DNA from: Flavobacterium supellecticarium
GTDB lineage: Bacteria; Bacteroidota; Bacteroidia; Flavobacteriales; Flavobacteriaceae
DNA: 64,000 nt
Direction of reading: 5' to 3'
Assembly: GCF_004801375.1 (NCBI RefSeq)
Contig: NZ_SSNZ01000008.1
Coordinates: forward strand, 1 to 64,000
A program made the position numbers and the translations under genes. The notes beneath the pieces were generated by a model. It saw only the letters and a list, made by a program, of their open reading frames with translations, was not told the origin of the DNA and searched no databases. This document shows positions 1 to 9,161 of this stretch, piece by piece (within the stretch, counting starts at the first letter, position 1; each line of letters opens with the position of its first letter).

Positions 1-196
1 GACCACTTTGATATACGATATTGATAAGCGGACTGGTATTTTTCAAACTGGGAGGCAGCGCAATAGGCAGGGTATAGGTGGTTTGTCCCGCATTGGAAAT
101 TTCCAGTTTTCCCTGTGTATCGTGAAACGGCTGCTGCTGTGGAAATGCTGTATAGTACCACAAAAGCATTGTAAGATGTAATAGTTTCCTAATCAT
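1..196 (-). CDS. SpvB/RHS-type surface protein, N-terminal part
   Basis: Reading leftward from an ATG at 196, an open frame of 65 codons runs off the window edge. It starts with a short hydrophobic stretch (MIRKLLHLTMLLWYY) that could be a signal peptide. It then has a segment with the pattern G-x-TTYTLPIALPPSLKN, followed by a run ending NIVYQSG. That pattern matches the start of SpvB/TcdB-like and RHS-associated proteins, where a Tyr-x-Leu-Pro-Ile-x-Leu-Pro-Pro motif opens the beta-propeller. RHS proteins are large secreted or surface proteins that often end in variable toxin domains; that end is outside the window. It lies 59 bp downstream of the 151-residue T9SS protein on the same strand, so co-transcription is likely. 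Family assignment rests on this short segment only. Confidence 0.55.
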   Translation of the reverse strand, partial: MIRKLLHLTMLLWYYTAFPQQQPFHDTQGKLEISNAGQTTYTLPIALPPSLKNTSPLINIVYQSG

Positions 197-255
197 ATTA
201 GAATTTATTATGGGCGTTTTACAATTTTGAAGTTTTGGGGTAGGGAATCAGGACG

Positions 256-711
256 TTATTTTTTGATGATGGTAAGCACCTGCTGTTCGCCATTAGTATA
301 GTTGAAAATCAGACTATAAATACCAGAGGGATAGCCTGAAAAAGGGATTTTAAAACCGGATTGTCTTTCAAGATTTGAAAAAGCCCTTATATGTTGTCCG
401 TTTATGGAATAAAGCGCAATGGACACCAGTAATTTATTGTTTACAGAAGACCATTTCAGATATAATTCATCAATCACCGGATTAGGGTAATACTGGAGTT
501 GTTCTTTTGGTTTTAACGGAATAGTATCAGGTCTGGCAATCCGATTGACTCCAGGTTCGACAACTCCGATGCATTCTTTACAGATTAGTGCTCTGGTGAT
601 TTGATTCCCGGCGGTATCGTAAGAAAAATGTAGGGTTTGTGCTTTGGTGTCGATGGAGCTGCATAAAAAACAACTCAGAATAGTGATCAATGGTAGAATA
701 GCGACCTTCAT
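256..711 (-). CDS. Small secreted protein with RHS-like motif and T9SS type A sorting tail
   Basis: The 151-residue product has an N-terminal signal peptide (about residues 1-24, ending DTKA). A short segment carrying YDTAGNQITR follows, which is the YDxxGN/R signature of RHS repeats. Next comes a linker with Cys-x2-Cys (CKEC). The C-terminal 75 residues form a T9SS type A domain: YYPNPVIDELYLKW, then LYSINGQ, and a lysine-ending tail. Export through the Sec system and then T9SS is therefore expected. It is far shorter than a normal RHS protein and looks like an RHS tail fused to a sorting signal. The partial SpvB/RHS gene follows on the same strand, so it may be an accessory of that protein; this is inferred from context. 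Confidence is high for T9SS export and low for role. Confidence 0.8.
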   Translation of the reverse strand: MKVAILPLITILSCFLCSSIDTKAQTLHFSYDTAGNQITRALICKECIGVVEPGVNRIARPDTIPLKPKEQLQYYPNPVIDELYLKWSSVNNKLLVSIALYSINGQHIRAFSNLERQSGFKIPFSGYPSGIYSLIFNYTNGEQQVLTIIKK

Positions 712-900
712 AGTGATTTGGATTTAATTAGTATGGAGGACGATTGTTTAAAGCATAAGTTAGAAAAAAATGTTTAAAAAAATCAGGAGTGAGGCGTGTG
801 GAATGAGAATTGGATATTATGTGCCCGAATTTGGCTTTTAGGTTGCAAAAAATAGCTGAAATTTTTTAAGGTGCTTATAATAACTATCAGATACGCCAAC

Positions 901-928
901 AAAAAAAGTCACCAGTTTCCTGATGACT
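901..928 (-). terminator. Terminator of the nuo operon
   Basis: Read on the minus strand, a 9-bp stem (positions 920-928 with 907-915, one T-G wobble) closes a GAAA tetraloop and is followed by seven T residues (907-901). It sits 35 bp past the nuoN stop codon. This is a canonical Rho-independent terminator. Confidence 0.85.
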
Positions 929-962
929 CTTTTAGTGTATAAATGAATGTTTGTATTATTGG

Positions 963-2330
963 CTATAGTAAATCCATTAGACAGGAAGGGAATAAACCGA
1001 TCGCGATATTCAGTCCGATAGCCAGTACAGCTACCACATAATATTCGAACGGAACCGGTTTTTTAGCTTCATTCGGCTCTTTGGTATACATCGCGCTGAT
1101 TACTTTAAAATAGTAATATACACTGATGATGGAGTTAATGATACCGGCAATAACCAGAATCAGGTAACCGGCCTGTAGTGTTTGATTCAGGATAAAGAAT
1201 TTGGCGAAGAATCCGGAGAAAATCGGAATACCGGCCATCGATAATAAGGATGCCGATAAAACAGCAGCCATTACAGGATTATTTTTTCCAAGTCCGTTAA
1301 AGAAGGTAATGCTTTCATCGTCTTTATCGTTACATACGTAAAGGATTACAGCAAAAGCAGCAATACCGGCAAGGGTATAAGCCGTCACATAGTAAAACAA
1401 ACTTCCGGTAGTGTTCGACAGGTTTAAAAGTGCCATCAGCATAAATCCGGCATGTGAAATACCCGAAAAGGCCAACATTCTTTTGATATTGTTCTGACGT
1501 AATGCCATAATATTACCAACGGTCATTGAGAAGATCGAAATGATCACGATTACGGTTTCGTAAGCAAAATTCATATTACCGTTCATGGCCATGTTTAGTT
1601 TAAAGAAAGTCGCCATAGCCACTACTTTTGCCAATGTACTCATTGTAGCGGTAGTCAAAGCAGGAGCACCTTCGTATACATCCGGAGCCCAGAAATGGAA
1701 TGGAACGGCAGCAATTTTAAACAACATTCCTACGGTAATCATGCATACCCCGATATAAAACCAATCGCCCGTTGCAGCCGAATTGGATGCTTCGTAGATC
1801 ATATTCATGTCGAATGAAGCGACAGCACCATAAATTAAAGCAATACCAAAAAGGATCACACCGGATGCAAACGATCCCATCAGGAAATATTTCATACCGG
1901 CCTCATTACTTTTCAGACTCAAAGGCTTACTTCCGGCAAGGATATATAATGAAATGGATAAAATCTCAAGACCTAAGAAAAACATCGCCAGGTTTCCGAA
2001 CGATACCATTGCGACAGCTCCTAATAAAAGGAAAATTTTGATCGCGATAAAATCAGAAACTTTAGACGGACGATTTTTGTAAAAATGATGACTCAGCGTA
2101 ACCAGGAAAAGGGTTAGCAGAATAAACAGACTTGAAAAAGCCACCGTAAAACGGTTTACAACAATCATATTGTTATAGTAGCTTTCGGTTGTGTTAAATT
2201 CAGTCACGGTCATACCCAATATCGCCAACAAACCGGCAACGGTTATTGGAATAATGGCTTTTCGTAAGTTAAAAATTTCAGCTAAAAGGCAAACAACCCC
2301 TAATACTGCAATTGCTATTATTGTACTCAT
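963..2330 (-). CDS. nuoN: NADH-quinone oxidoreductase subunit N
   Basis: This 455-residue, strongly hydrophobic protein is the NuoN antiporter-like subunit of respiratory complex I, part of the membrane arm that pumps protons. Characteristic stretches are the long membrane helices, the segment KIAAVPFHFWAPDVYEGAP around residues 205-225 (conserved in NuoN/NuoM/NuoL), and RMLAFSGISHAGF further on. Length is slightly below the roughly 480 residues typical of NuoN. It is the last gene of the nuo operon, 15 bp after nuoM, and a strong terminator lies just beyond. Confidence 0.96.
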   Translation of the reverse strand: MSTIIAIAVLGVVCLLAEIFNLRKAIIPITVAGLLAILGMTVTEFNTTESYYNNMIVVNRFTVAFSSLFILLTLFLVTLSHHFYKNRPSKVSDFIAIKIFLLLGAVAMVSFGNLAMFFLGLEILSISLYILAGSKPLSLKSNEAGMKYFLMGSFASGVILFGIALIYGAVASFDMNMIYEASNSAATGDWFYIGVCMITVGMLFKIAAVPFHFWAPDVYEGAPALTTATMSTLAKVVAMATFFKLNMAMNGNMNFAYETVIVIISIFSMTVGNIMALRQNNIKRMLAFSGISHAGFMLMALLNLSNTTGSLFYYVTAYTLAGIAAFAVILYVCNDKDDESITFFNGLGKNNPVMAAVLSASLLSMAGIPIFSGFFAKFFILNQTLQAGYLILVIAGIINSIISVYYYFKVISAMYTKEPNEAKKPVPFEYYVVAVLAIGLNIAIGLFPSCLMDLL

Positions 2331-2345
2331 TATGCTGGACTAAAT

Positions 2346-3779
2346 TTATTTAATATGTACTAAAATATCTTGTATACTTGGCGTAATCAAATCGATGATT
2401 GGTTTCGGATACAATCCGAAGAACAATAAAAATCCGATGATTAGCACAAAAACAATTCCTTCATTAAAGCTCACATCTGCAAATGGTTTTGCATTTGTTT
2501 CTCCTAACATGGCCTGTTGGAACATACGCAACATATAGAATGCTCCCAGGATGATAGTCGTTCCGCCTACGATGGCAAAGGCCAGATTGGTTTGGAACAA
2601 ACTGTATAATACGGTAAACTCACCTACAAAGTTAAACGTCCCCGGTAAAGCAACCGATGCCAATACCAGAATCATAAACATGGACGTGAATTTTGGAGAT
2701 TGCGAACGGATTCCGCCCATATCGGCAATGGTACGGGTTTCGAAACGACGGTAAATGATTTCGGCTGCAAAGAACAAACCTACGATTACAAAACCGTGTG
2801 CGATCATTTGCAATACGGCACCGCGTAAACCATCTAGTGTTAGTGTATAACATCCGGCAGCGATTAATCCTACGTGCGCCAAAGACGAATAGGCTAATAA
2901 TTTCTTTAAATCGCGTTGTTTTAAGGCTACAATCGAACCGTAAATAACACCGGCAATACTTAGACCAACAATGGTATATAGCAATTCCTGGGCGGCATTC
3001 GGCGCGATTGGCAATTGCCAGCGGATTACCGAATACAATCCCATTTTAAGCATGATACCGGACAAAAGCATGGTTCCAACAGTTGGTGCTTTCTGGTATA
3101 CATTGGCCTGCCAGGTATGGAATGGGATGATTGGAATTTTGATCGCATAGGCAAAGAAAAACGCCAGGAAAATCCAGAATTCTTCTGTAGCGGATAATTC
3201 CAACGCATATAATTTATCCAATTGGAAGCTTCCGGCTTTTTGGTACAGGTAGATAAACCCAACCAACATAAATAATGAACCGGCAAACGTATAGATAAAG
3301 AATTTGATCACTGCTTTTTTGCGTTCGGCGGCATCACCATTACCCCAAAGTAATGCGATAAAATAAATCGGGATTAACGAAAGTTCCCAGAAAATATAAT
3401 ATAAGAAACCGTCGGATGCCAGGAATGTCCCCGTCATCGCAAATGCCATAAACATCACTAAAGCGTAGAAGTTTTTGGCGTTGTTAAAGTTATTTCCGAA
3501 AGAAGACAGGATGATTAACGGCGTTAATACGGTCGTTAAAAGTACCATTGCTAAAGCCAGGCCGTCTGCTTTTAGGGAGAAAAGAATATTAGGATTGGTC
3601 ATCCAGACTGCTGAAAAACCGCAGTCGATTCCCTGATTATATTGGTTTAAAATCATAAGGGAAGCGCCAAAAGCAACTGCGCTAAAAAGCAACGCTACTT
3701 TGGATGCCGCTTTATTTCCTGAAAAATAAGTGACAACCGCTCCGAGTAATAAGATTAAGAGTACTATTGTTACGTCCAT
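2346..3779 (-). CDS. nuoM: NADH-quinone oxidoreductase subunit M
   Basis: The 477-residue product is the NuoM antiporter-like membrane subunit of complex I. Visible family motifs are the FWELSLIPIYFI segment near residue 129 with its membrane glutamate, the IPFHTWQANVYQKAP loop, and KKLLAYSSLAHVG, which matches the conserved helix with a lysine and histidine used in proton transfer. Size and order match other complex I operons: it follows nuoL with a 10-bp gap and precedes nuoN. The long open frames on the opposite strand here are shadows of this hydrophobic coding sequence. Confidence 0.96.
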   Translation of the reverse strand: MDVTIVLLILLLGAVVTYFSGNKAASKVALLFSAVAFGASLMILNQYNQGIDCGFSAVWMTNPNILFSLKADGLALAMVLLTTVLTPLIILSSFGNNFNNAKNFYALVMFMAFAMTGTFLASDGFLYYIFWELSLIPIYFIALLWGNGDAAERKKAVIKFFIYTFAGSLFMLVGFIYLYQKAGSFQLDKLYALELSATEEFWIFLAFFFAYAIKIPIIPFHTWQANVYQKAPTVGTMLLSGIMLKMGLYSVIRWQLPIAPNAAQELLYTIVGLSIAGVIYGSIVALKQRDLKKLLAYSSLAHVGLIAAGCYTLTLDGLRGAVLQMIAHGFVIVGLFFAAEIIYRRFETRTIADMGGIRSQSPKFTSMFMILVLASVALPGTFNFVGEFTVLYSLFQTNLAFAIVGGTTIILGAFYMLRMFQQAMLGETNAKPFADVSFNEGIVFVLIIGFLLFFGLYPKPIIDLITPSIQDILVHIK

Positions 3780-3789
3780 TTTTAATAGA

Positions 3790-5676
3790 TTATCGTAAAA
3801 AGAATAAATAAAACACTACCGAACAAAGTCCGAATACAAAGGCGAATAAATAAAAACCAATATTTCCGTTTTGTAATTTTTTACCTTGTAAAGCCAACCC
3901 GTCGGCAACTGCTCCGAATCCGAAGATAATTTGCGACAATCCGGTCTCAATATAATCCCTAAGGAATTTTGACAACGAATAAATTGGTTTTACAATTACG
4001 GCCATATAGGCTTCGTCCACATAGTATTTGTTGTATAACACTTTCGCAAAACCAGTGATCTCGCTGTCTTCTGCCGGAACTTCTGATTTTTTGATGTATT
4101 TGGAATACGCAATTCCGATACCGATAAGCGCGCCCACAACGGCAAAAGCCATTAGCATATATTCGGTTGTACCCAAATGATGTGCTTCATGTGGTGCATG
4201 TGCAAAAATCGGCTCCAGATAATGGTTTAACCAACTATTTCCAGGCAGACTAATCGCACCACCCACTACCGATAATACCCCTAACACCATCAATGGGAAG
4301 GTAATCAGCATCGGACTTTCGTGTAAATGATGTTTTTGTTCTTCGGTACCTCTGAATTCTTTAAAGAACGTCAGGTATAACAAACGGAACATATAGAAAG
4401 CGGTCATAATAGAAGCTACAGCCGCGATTACCCATAATACTTTGTTTTCGTGGAAAGCTACCATCAGGATTTCGTCTTTAGAGAAGAAACCGGCAAATGG
4501 TGGAATACCCGAAATAGCAAGGGTTGCCAATAGGAACGTAAGGAAAGTAACTTTCATCGCGCCTTTTAAACCACCCATTCTACGCATATCCTGTTCGCCG
4601 TGTAAAGCGTGGATAACCGAACCGGAACCTAAGAACAAACAAGCTTTAAAGAAAGCGTGTGTGATTACGTGGAATACCGCTACCTCATAAGCGCCCAAAC
4701 CTAAAGCCAGGAACATTAATCCCAACTGGGAAACGGTAGAGTAGGCCAATACTTTTTTGATATCGTTTTGTACCAATCCGATAGAAGCGGCTACCAACGA
4801 AGTGATGGCTCCAACCACGGCAATGATATTCTGAACATCCGGTGTCAGGTCGAATAAGAAATTCAAACGGGTAATCATAAAGATACCGGCTGTTACCATG
4901 GTTGCAGCGTGGATTAAAGCCGAAACAGGAGTTGGTCCTGCCATCGCATCCGGTAACCAGGTATACAACGGAATTTGCGCACTTTTACCGGAAGCTCCGA
5001 TAAATAAACACAGTGTTGCAATGCTCAACCAACCAGCTACTTCAGGATTTGATCCCGTTAATACCGCTTGTTTGATTACGTTAAAATCCAATGTATTGAA
5101 TAAATATCCGATGATAAAGATTCCGATCAGGAAACCTAAATCTCCGATACGGTTCATGATAAATGCTTTTTTAGCAGCGTCGTTATATTCCTGGTTTTTA
5201 TGCCAGAACCCGATTAACAGGTAAGAACATAATCCAACGCCTTCCCATCCGATAAACATGATTAATAAGTTGCTTCCCACTACCAAAGTAATCATAAAGA
5301 AAATAAACAAATTCAGGTAGGCGAAAAACTTATGGATGTTTTCGTCGTCATGCATATAACTGATCGAGTAGATATGGATCAACGATCCGATACCGGTAAC
5401 GAACAGCAACCATAACAGGGATAACTGATCTAATAGTATATCGAAATTAATGCTGAATTTTCCAAGTGAAATCCAGTCGAATAAATGTACATTAATAGGT
5501 TGTTTGCTTCCACTTACTTGCGAAAAGAAGTAGCAGGAAACAAAGAAGGAAACCACTACGGCTAATGTTCCCAAAACACCGGAACCGGTTTTACCGAGCT
5601 GTTTTCCAAAAAATATATTAGATAAAAACCCGACAAAAGGGGCCAATAATAAGAGTAAAACGAAACTTGTCTCCAT
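3790..5676 (-). CDS. nuoL: NADH-quinone oxidoreductase subunit L
   Basis: The 628-residue product is NuoL, the distal antiporter-like subunit of complex I with the long lateral helix at its C-terminus. Family landmarks are the FIGWEGVGLCSYLLIGFW segment (about residues 141-158), IPLYTWLPDAMAGPTPVSAL with the conserved proline-rich loop, and KVLAYSTVSQLGLM. The C-terminal 120 residues contain charged and hydrophobic stretches compatible with the lateral helix and final membrane anchor. It lies between nuoK (6-bp gap) and nuoM (10-bp gap). Assignment is unambiguous. Confidence 0.97.
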   Translation of the reverse strand: METSFVLLLLLAPFVGFLSNIFFGKQLGKTGSGVLGTLAVVVSFFVSCYFFSQVSGSKQPINVHLFDWISLGKFSINFDILLDQLSLLWLLFVTGIGSLIHIYSISYMHDDENIHKFFAYLNLFIFFMITLVVGSNLLIMFIGWEGVGLCSYLLIGFWHKNQEYNDAAKKAFIMNRIGDLGFLIGIFIIGYLFNTLDFNVIKQAVLTGSNPEVAGWLSIATLCLFIGASGKSAQIPLYTWLPDAMAGPTPVSALIHAATMVTAGIFMITRLNFLFDLTPDVQNIIAVVGAITSLVAASIGLVQNDIKKVLAYSTVSQLGLMFLALGLGAYEVAVFHVITHAFFKACLFLGSGSVIHALHGEQDMRRMGGLKGAMKVTFLTFLLATLAISGIPPFAGFFSKDEILMVAFHENKVLWVIAAVASIMTAFYMFRLLYLTFFKEFRGTEEQKHHLHESPMLITFPLMVLGVLSVVGGAISLPGNSWLNHYLEPIFAHAPHEAHHLGTTEYMLMAFAVVGALIGIGIAYSKYIKKSEVPAEDSEITGFAKVLYNKYYVDEAYMAVIVKPIYSLSKFLRDYIETGLSQIIFGFGAVADGLALQGKKLQNGNIGFYLFAFVFGLCSVVFYLFFLR

Positions 5677-5682
5677 TAGGGA

Positions 5683-6003
5683 TTATCCTTTTAAATTCTT
5701 TAAATTATCAATATCAATCGATCCAAGGTTACGGAAAATCGAAACCAGAATCGCTAAACCTACGGCAACTTCGGCAGCAGCCACAGCCATCGAGAAAAAT
5801 ACGAATACTTGTCCGGAAGCATCCTGATGGAAGGTTGAAAACGCAACCAATAGCAGATTCACGGCATTCAACATAATCTCGATAGACATAAACATGATGA
5901 TAGCATTTCTACGCAAAAGGATTCCAAAAACACCTATGCTGAATAGTAGAGCCGATAAATATAAGTACGTTTCTACACCTATTTCTTTTAAAATATGTTC
6001 CAT
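5683..6003 (-). CDS. nuoK: NADH-quinone oxidoreductase subunit K
   Basis: This 106-residue protein has three hydrophobic helices and the NuoK landmarks [22 protein letters not shown], including the conserved glutamate in [10 protein letters not shown], and a second membrane glutamate in [11 protein letters not shown]. These glutamates lie on the proton path between the quinone module and the antiporter subunits. Its length is the normal 100-110 residues, and it sits between nuoJ and nuoL in the standard order. Confidence 0.96.
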   Translation of the reverse strand: MEHILKEIGVETYLYLSALLFSIGVFGILLRRNAIIMFMSIEIMLNAVNLLLVAFSTFHQDASGQVFVFFSMAVAAAEVAVGLAILVSIFRNLGSIDIDNLKNLKG

Positions 6004-6008
6004 ATCAA

Positions 6009-6515
6009 TTAGGCTTTTTGTTTTTCTTTTTTAGAGATTAATACCGCACCGATCATGGCTACCAATAGTAATACCGAAGCAAATTCGAATGGAACCATGT
6101 ATTCGTTTAATAATACCTGACCTAATACTTTAATCGACTGGAAGTCGGTACCCGAATTGTAATAACTTTCTACAACCGGTTTGGTTTTTAGTAAAGCAGC
6201 CAATAATACCAACGCAACCAAACAGAAGGCGATGGTGGCAGCAATGATAATCAGTTTTGGTTTGTGTTTTTCGTGTTCTTTGTTCAGGTTCATCAACATG
6301 ATGGTAAACAACATCAGGATCATGATGGCACCAGAATATACGATAACGTGTACAATTGCAAGGAACTGCGCATTTAGTAACAGGTAATGTCCTGCAATCG
6401 AAAAGAAACAGATAACCAGATAAATCGCACTGTGGATCGGGTTTCTGCTAAAGATAGTAAGCAGTGCCGTACCTAGTGTAATGGTCGATAGTATATAAAA
6501 TAAAACTTCAATCAT
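6009..6515 (-). CDS. nuoJ: NADH-quinone oxidoreductase subunit J
   Basis: The 168-residue product matches NuoJ, a five-helix membrane subunit of complex I. The N-terminal half carries [23 protein letters not shown] and the conserved helix [21 protein letters not shown], in which the V-Y-S-G-A-I motif marks the pi-bulge helix used in coupling. A hydrophobic C-terminal helix ends in a lysine-rich tail. It lies 2 bp from nuoI and 5 bp from nuoK. Confidence 0.95.
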   Translation of the reverse strand: MIEVLFYILSTITLGTALLTIFSRNPIHSAIYLVICFFSIAGHYLLLNAQFLAIVHVIVYSGAIMILMLFTIMLMNLNKEHEKHKPKLIIIAATIAFCLVALVLLAALLKTKPVVESYYNSGTDFQSIKVLGQVLLNEYMVPFEFASVLLLVAMIGAVLISKKEKQKA

Positions 6516-6517
6516 AA

Positions 6518-7063
6518 TTAACTTGCCTTATTCTGGTTAGTATTTTGGATGGCCATTTCCAACGGCATTACCAATTTGTCTTTTCCGTAGATAAAATCTT
6601 CACGGTTGCTGTTCGATTTAACGATAACCTTTGATTTTGTAAGGTAAATCGCTTGTTTCGGACAAGCCTCTTCACATAATCCGCAGAAAATACAACGCAA
6701 CATATTGATTTCGTAGATCGAAGCGTATTTTTCTTCGCGGTATAAATGTTTTTCTTCCGGTTTACGCTCTTCGGCTTTCATTGTGATTGCCTCAGCCGGA
6801 CAGGAAAGCGCACAAAGTCCGCAGGCAGTACAACGCTCACGACCTTCGTCATCGCGCATTAACATATGCTGACCGCGATATACCGGGCTAAATTCCCGTT
6901 TTTGTTCCGGGTATTTAATGGTAACTTTTCGTTTAAACAAGTGGCGGATCGTAATGACTAAACCTTTTGCGATCGCAACCAGGTAAAGGCTTTCCCAAAA
7001 AGTCATCTTTTTGTTGGAAACCTCTTTTTTTCTTCCTGATAATGAAACTGTATCTAATGACAT
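6518..7063 (-). CDS. nuoI: NADH-quinone oxidoreductase subunit I, ferredoxin-type
   Basis: NuoI (181 residues) carries clusters N6a and N6b, which pass electrons from the peripheral arm toward N2. Both 4Fe-4S motifs are intact: cysteines at 78, 81, 84 and 88 (CTACGLCALSCP) and at 124, 127, 130 and 134 (CIFCGLCEEACP). The amphipathic N-terminal part (residues 20-45) is the usual membrane-contacting segment. The gene is flanked closely by nuoH upstream and nuoJ downstream. Confidence 0.97.
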   Translation of the reverse strand: MSLDTVSLSGRKKEVSNKKMTFWESLYLVAIAKGLVITIRHLFKRKVTIKYPEQKREFSPVYRGQHMLMRDDEGRERCTACGLCALSCPAEAITMKAEERKPEEKHLYREEKYASIYEINMLRCIFCGLCEEACPKQAIYLTKSKVIVKSNSNREDFIYGKDKLVMPLEMAIQNTNQNKAS

Positions 7064-7078
7064 TTCTGTATTATTTTA

Positions 7079-8110
7079 TTATTGGAAAAGTAATATTACT
7101 GCTCCCGTTATAACAATGTTTACAATGGCCAGAGGAATTAACATCTTCCATCCCAAATTCATCAACTGGTCATATCGGAATCTCGGGATCGTCCATCGAA
7201 TCCACATATAGAAGAAGATGAAGAAACAGATTTTGGCGAAAAGTACCACCATTCCGATAACGTTAGCGATATTTACACCCCAGTTTTCAACAGCCCAGTC
7301 CATTCCCGGGTAGTTATAGGCTCCGAAATACAATACGGCCAGAATCGTGGATGAGATAAACATACTCGCGTATTCGGCGAATAAATAGAATCCCATTTTC
7401 ATAGACGAATATTCCGTATGGTAACCACCGATCAACTCGGCCTCACACTCGGCAAGGTCAAATGGTGTTCTGTTGGTTTCGGCAAACGAACACACCAAAA
7501 AGATCAGGAATCCAAGCGGCTGGTAGAAAATATTCCAGTTCATACCGGATTGTTGTGCTGCAATTTCACGTAAGCTCAACGTTCCGGACATCATCACCAA
7601 AGCAATGATTGCTAATCCCATCGCTACCTCGTACGAGATCATTTGCGACCCGGCACGCATAGCACTCATCAGGGAGAATTTATTGTTAGACGCCCATCCA
7701 CCAATCATAATACCGTATACACTCACCGACAAAACGCCGAAGATAAACAGCATGGCTACGTCGATATCGGTAGCCTGAAGGATAATATCACGTCCGAACA
7801 AATGCAATTTGTCACCCCATGGAATTACCGCACTTGTAATCAAAGCCATACTCATGGAAATGGCAGGTCCGATTACAAACAGGAATTTATTAGGGGTATT
7901 CGGTAGGAATTCTTCTTTTGAAAACAATTTCAGACCATCGGCAAGTGGTTGCAGGATTCCTCCTTTACCGGCACGGTTGGGTCCGACACGATCCTGAAGC
8001 CAGGCCGCGATTTTACGTTCGGCCAAAGTAGAATACATGGCCATTAGCATGGTTAAAGCGAAAACCGCAATAATAATGACACTTTTTTCTATAATTATCG
8101 TACTCTCCAT
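7079..8110 (-). CDS. nuoH: NADH-quinone oxidoreductase subunit H
   Basis: The 343-residue membrane protein is NuoH, which forms the quinone-entry site where the peripheral and membrane arms meet. It shows the NuoH signatures ERKIAAWLQDRVGPNRAG (about residues 31-48), FAETNRTPFDLAECEAEL near the middle with the conserved acidic residues, and IRWTIPRFRYDQLM near the C-terminus. Length is typical for the family (320-345). It lies between nuoG and nuoI with short gaps. Confidence 0.97.
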   Translation of the reverse strand: MESTIIIEKSVIIIAVFALTMLMAMYSTLAERKIAAWLQDRVGPNRAGKGGILQPLADGLKLFSKEEFLPNTPNKFLFVIGPAISMSMALITSAVIPWGDKLHLFGRDIILQATDIDVAMLFIFGVLSVSVYGIMIGGWASNNKFSLMSAMRAGSQMISYEVAMGLAIIALVMMSGTLSLREIAAQQSGMNWNIFYQPLGFLIFLVCSFAETNRTPFDLAECEAELIGGYHTEYSSMKMGFYLFAEYASMFISSTILAVLYFGAYNYPGMDWAVENWGVNIANVIGMVVLFAKICFFIFFYMWIRWTIPRFRYDQLMNLGWKMLIPLAIVNIVITGAVILLFQ

Positions 8111-8116
8111 GGCGTA

Positions 8117-9145
8117 TTATGATTTAGAATTTTCGGTGTTCTTAAGCGGAACTTCCACCATACTGATTTTCTTTCTGTCCTGATCACGACCTAAAAGGAT
8201 TTGTTTTTCGGTTTCGATCGTTACTTTGTCCAGTTTACGGGTGTAGTTGTTCTGGTTGATTACGGAGAATTTCTCGAATTTACGAGGTCCTTCGATTACC
8301 CAGTCGTTTACATCTTTATGGTCAAAACGACAGCTGTTACAGATAAACTCTTCCACTTCGTGGTATTCGTCTTTACGGGCTGTTACACGCTGAATTTCGT
8401 TTCCGAACATCCAAACGGTTGTTTTTCCACAACATTTATCACAGTCTCTATGCGCATTGAATGGTTTGTTAAACCAAACTCTCGATTTAAAACGGAAAGT
8501 TTTATCGGTTAAAGCACCAACCGGACATACGTCGATCATGTTTCCGGAGAATTCATTATCGATCGCTTTGGAAATACAGGTTGAAATTTGCGAATGATCC
8601 CCGCGGTTTACCACACCGTGCACACGTCCGTCGGTTAACTGATCGGCTGTCATCACACAACGGTAGCAAAGGATGCAACGGTTCATGTGTAACTGAATAT
8701 TTTCACCGATGTTTTCCGGTTCGAAGGTTCTTTTTTCTTCGATAAAACGGGTTTCGGATTTTCCGTGGTTAAAACTTAGGTTTTGCAGATCACATTCACC
8801 AGCCTGATCACAAACCGGACAATCCAGCGGGTGATTGATTAATAAGAATTCGGTAACCGATTTACGCGCTTCCTGAACTCTTGGTGAAGAGATACTTTTT
8901 ACTTCCATACCGTCCATAACACCAGTTACGCACGATGCCATCAATTTTGGCATTGGCGTAGGATTGGCATCACTACCTTTGGAAACTTCTACTAAACAGC
9001 AACGGCATTTTCCTCCGCTTCCTTTTAATTTGGAGTAATAACACATTGCCGGCGGAACGGATTCTCCTCCAATCATTCGGGCAGCCTGCAGGATAGTGGT
9101 TCCTGGTTCTACTTCTATTTCGTGACCGTCTATAGTAACTTTCAT
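8117..9145 (-). CDS. nuoG: Short-form NADH-quinone oxidoreductase subunit G
   Basis: I place the start at the ATG at 9145 (MKVTIDGHEIE...), because the longer frame from 9181 overlaps the end of nuoF and adds residues before the normal ferredoxin-fold start. The 342-residue product has the N-terminal 2Fe-2S domain (CYYSKLKGSGGKCRCC and a later Cys), the HPLDCPVCDQAGECDLQ segment, and a 4Fe-4S motif CILCYRC followed by CPVGAL. It stops after a CDKCC and CNSC region and lacks the several-hundred-residue molybdopterin-oxidoreductase-like domain found in long NuoG proteins such as that of E. coli. Short NuoG proteins are usual in Flavobacteriia. It passes electrons from NuoF to NuoI through its clusters. 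Confidence 0.93.
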   Translation of the reverse strand: MKVTIDGHEIEVEPGTTILQAARMIGGESVPPAMCYYSKLKGSGGKCRCCLVEVSKGSDANPTPMPKLMASCVTGVMDGMEVKSISSPRVQEARKSVTEFLLINHPLDCPVCDQAGECDLQNLSFNHGKSETRFIEEKRTFEPENIGENIQLHMNRCILCYRCVMTADQLTDGRVHGVVNRGDHSQISTCISKAIDNEFSGNMIDVCPVGALTDKTFRFKSRVWFNKPFNAHRDCDKCCGKTTVWMFGNEIQRVTARKDEYHEVEEFICNSCRFDHKDVNDWVIEGPRKFEKFSVINQNNYTRKLDKVTIETEKQILLGRDQDRKKISMVEVPLKNTENSKS

Positions 9146-9161
9146 AGTGCGATTCTTGACT

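Noticed and set aside
4898..5224. Plus-strand frame opposite nuoL
   Set aside because: Antisense shadow of a conserved hydrophobic gene; no promoter and no recognisable protein pattern.
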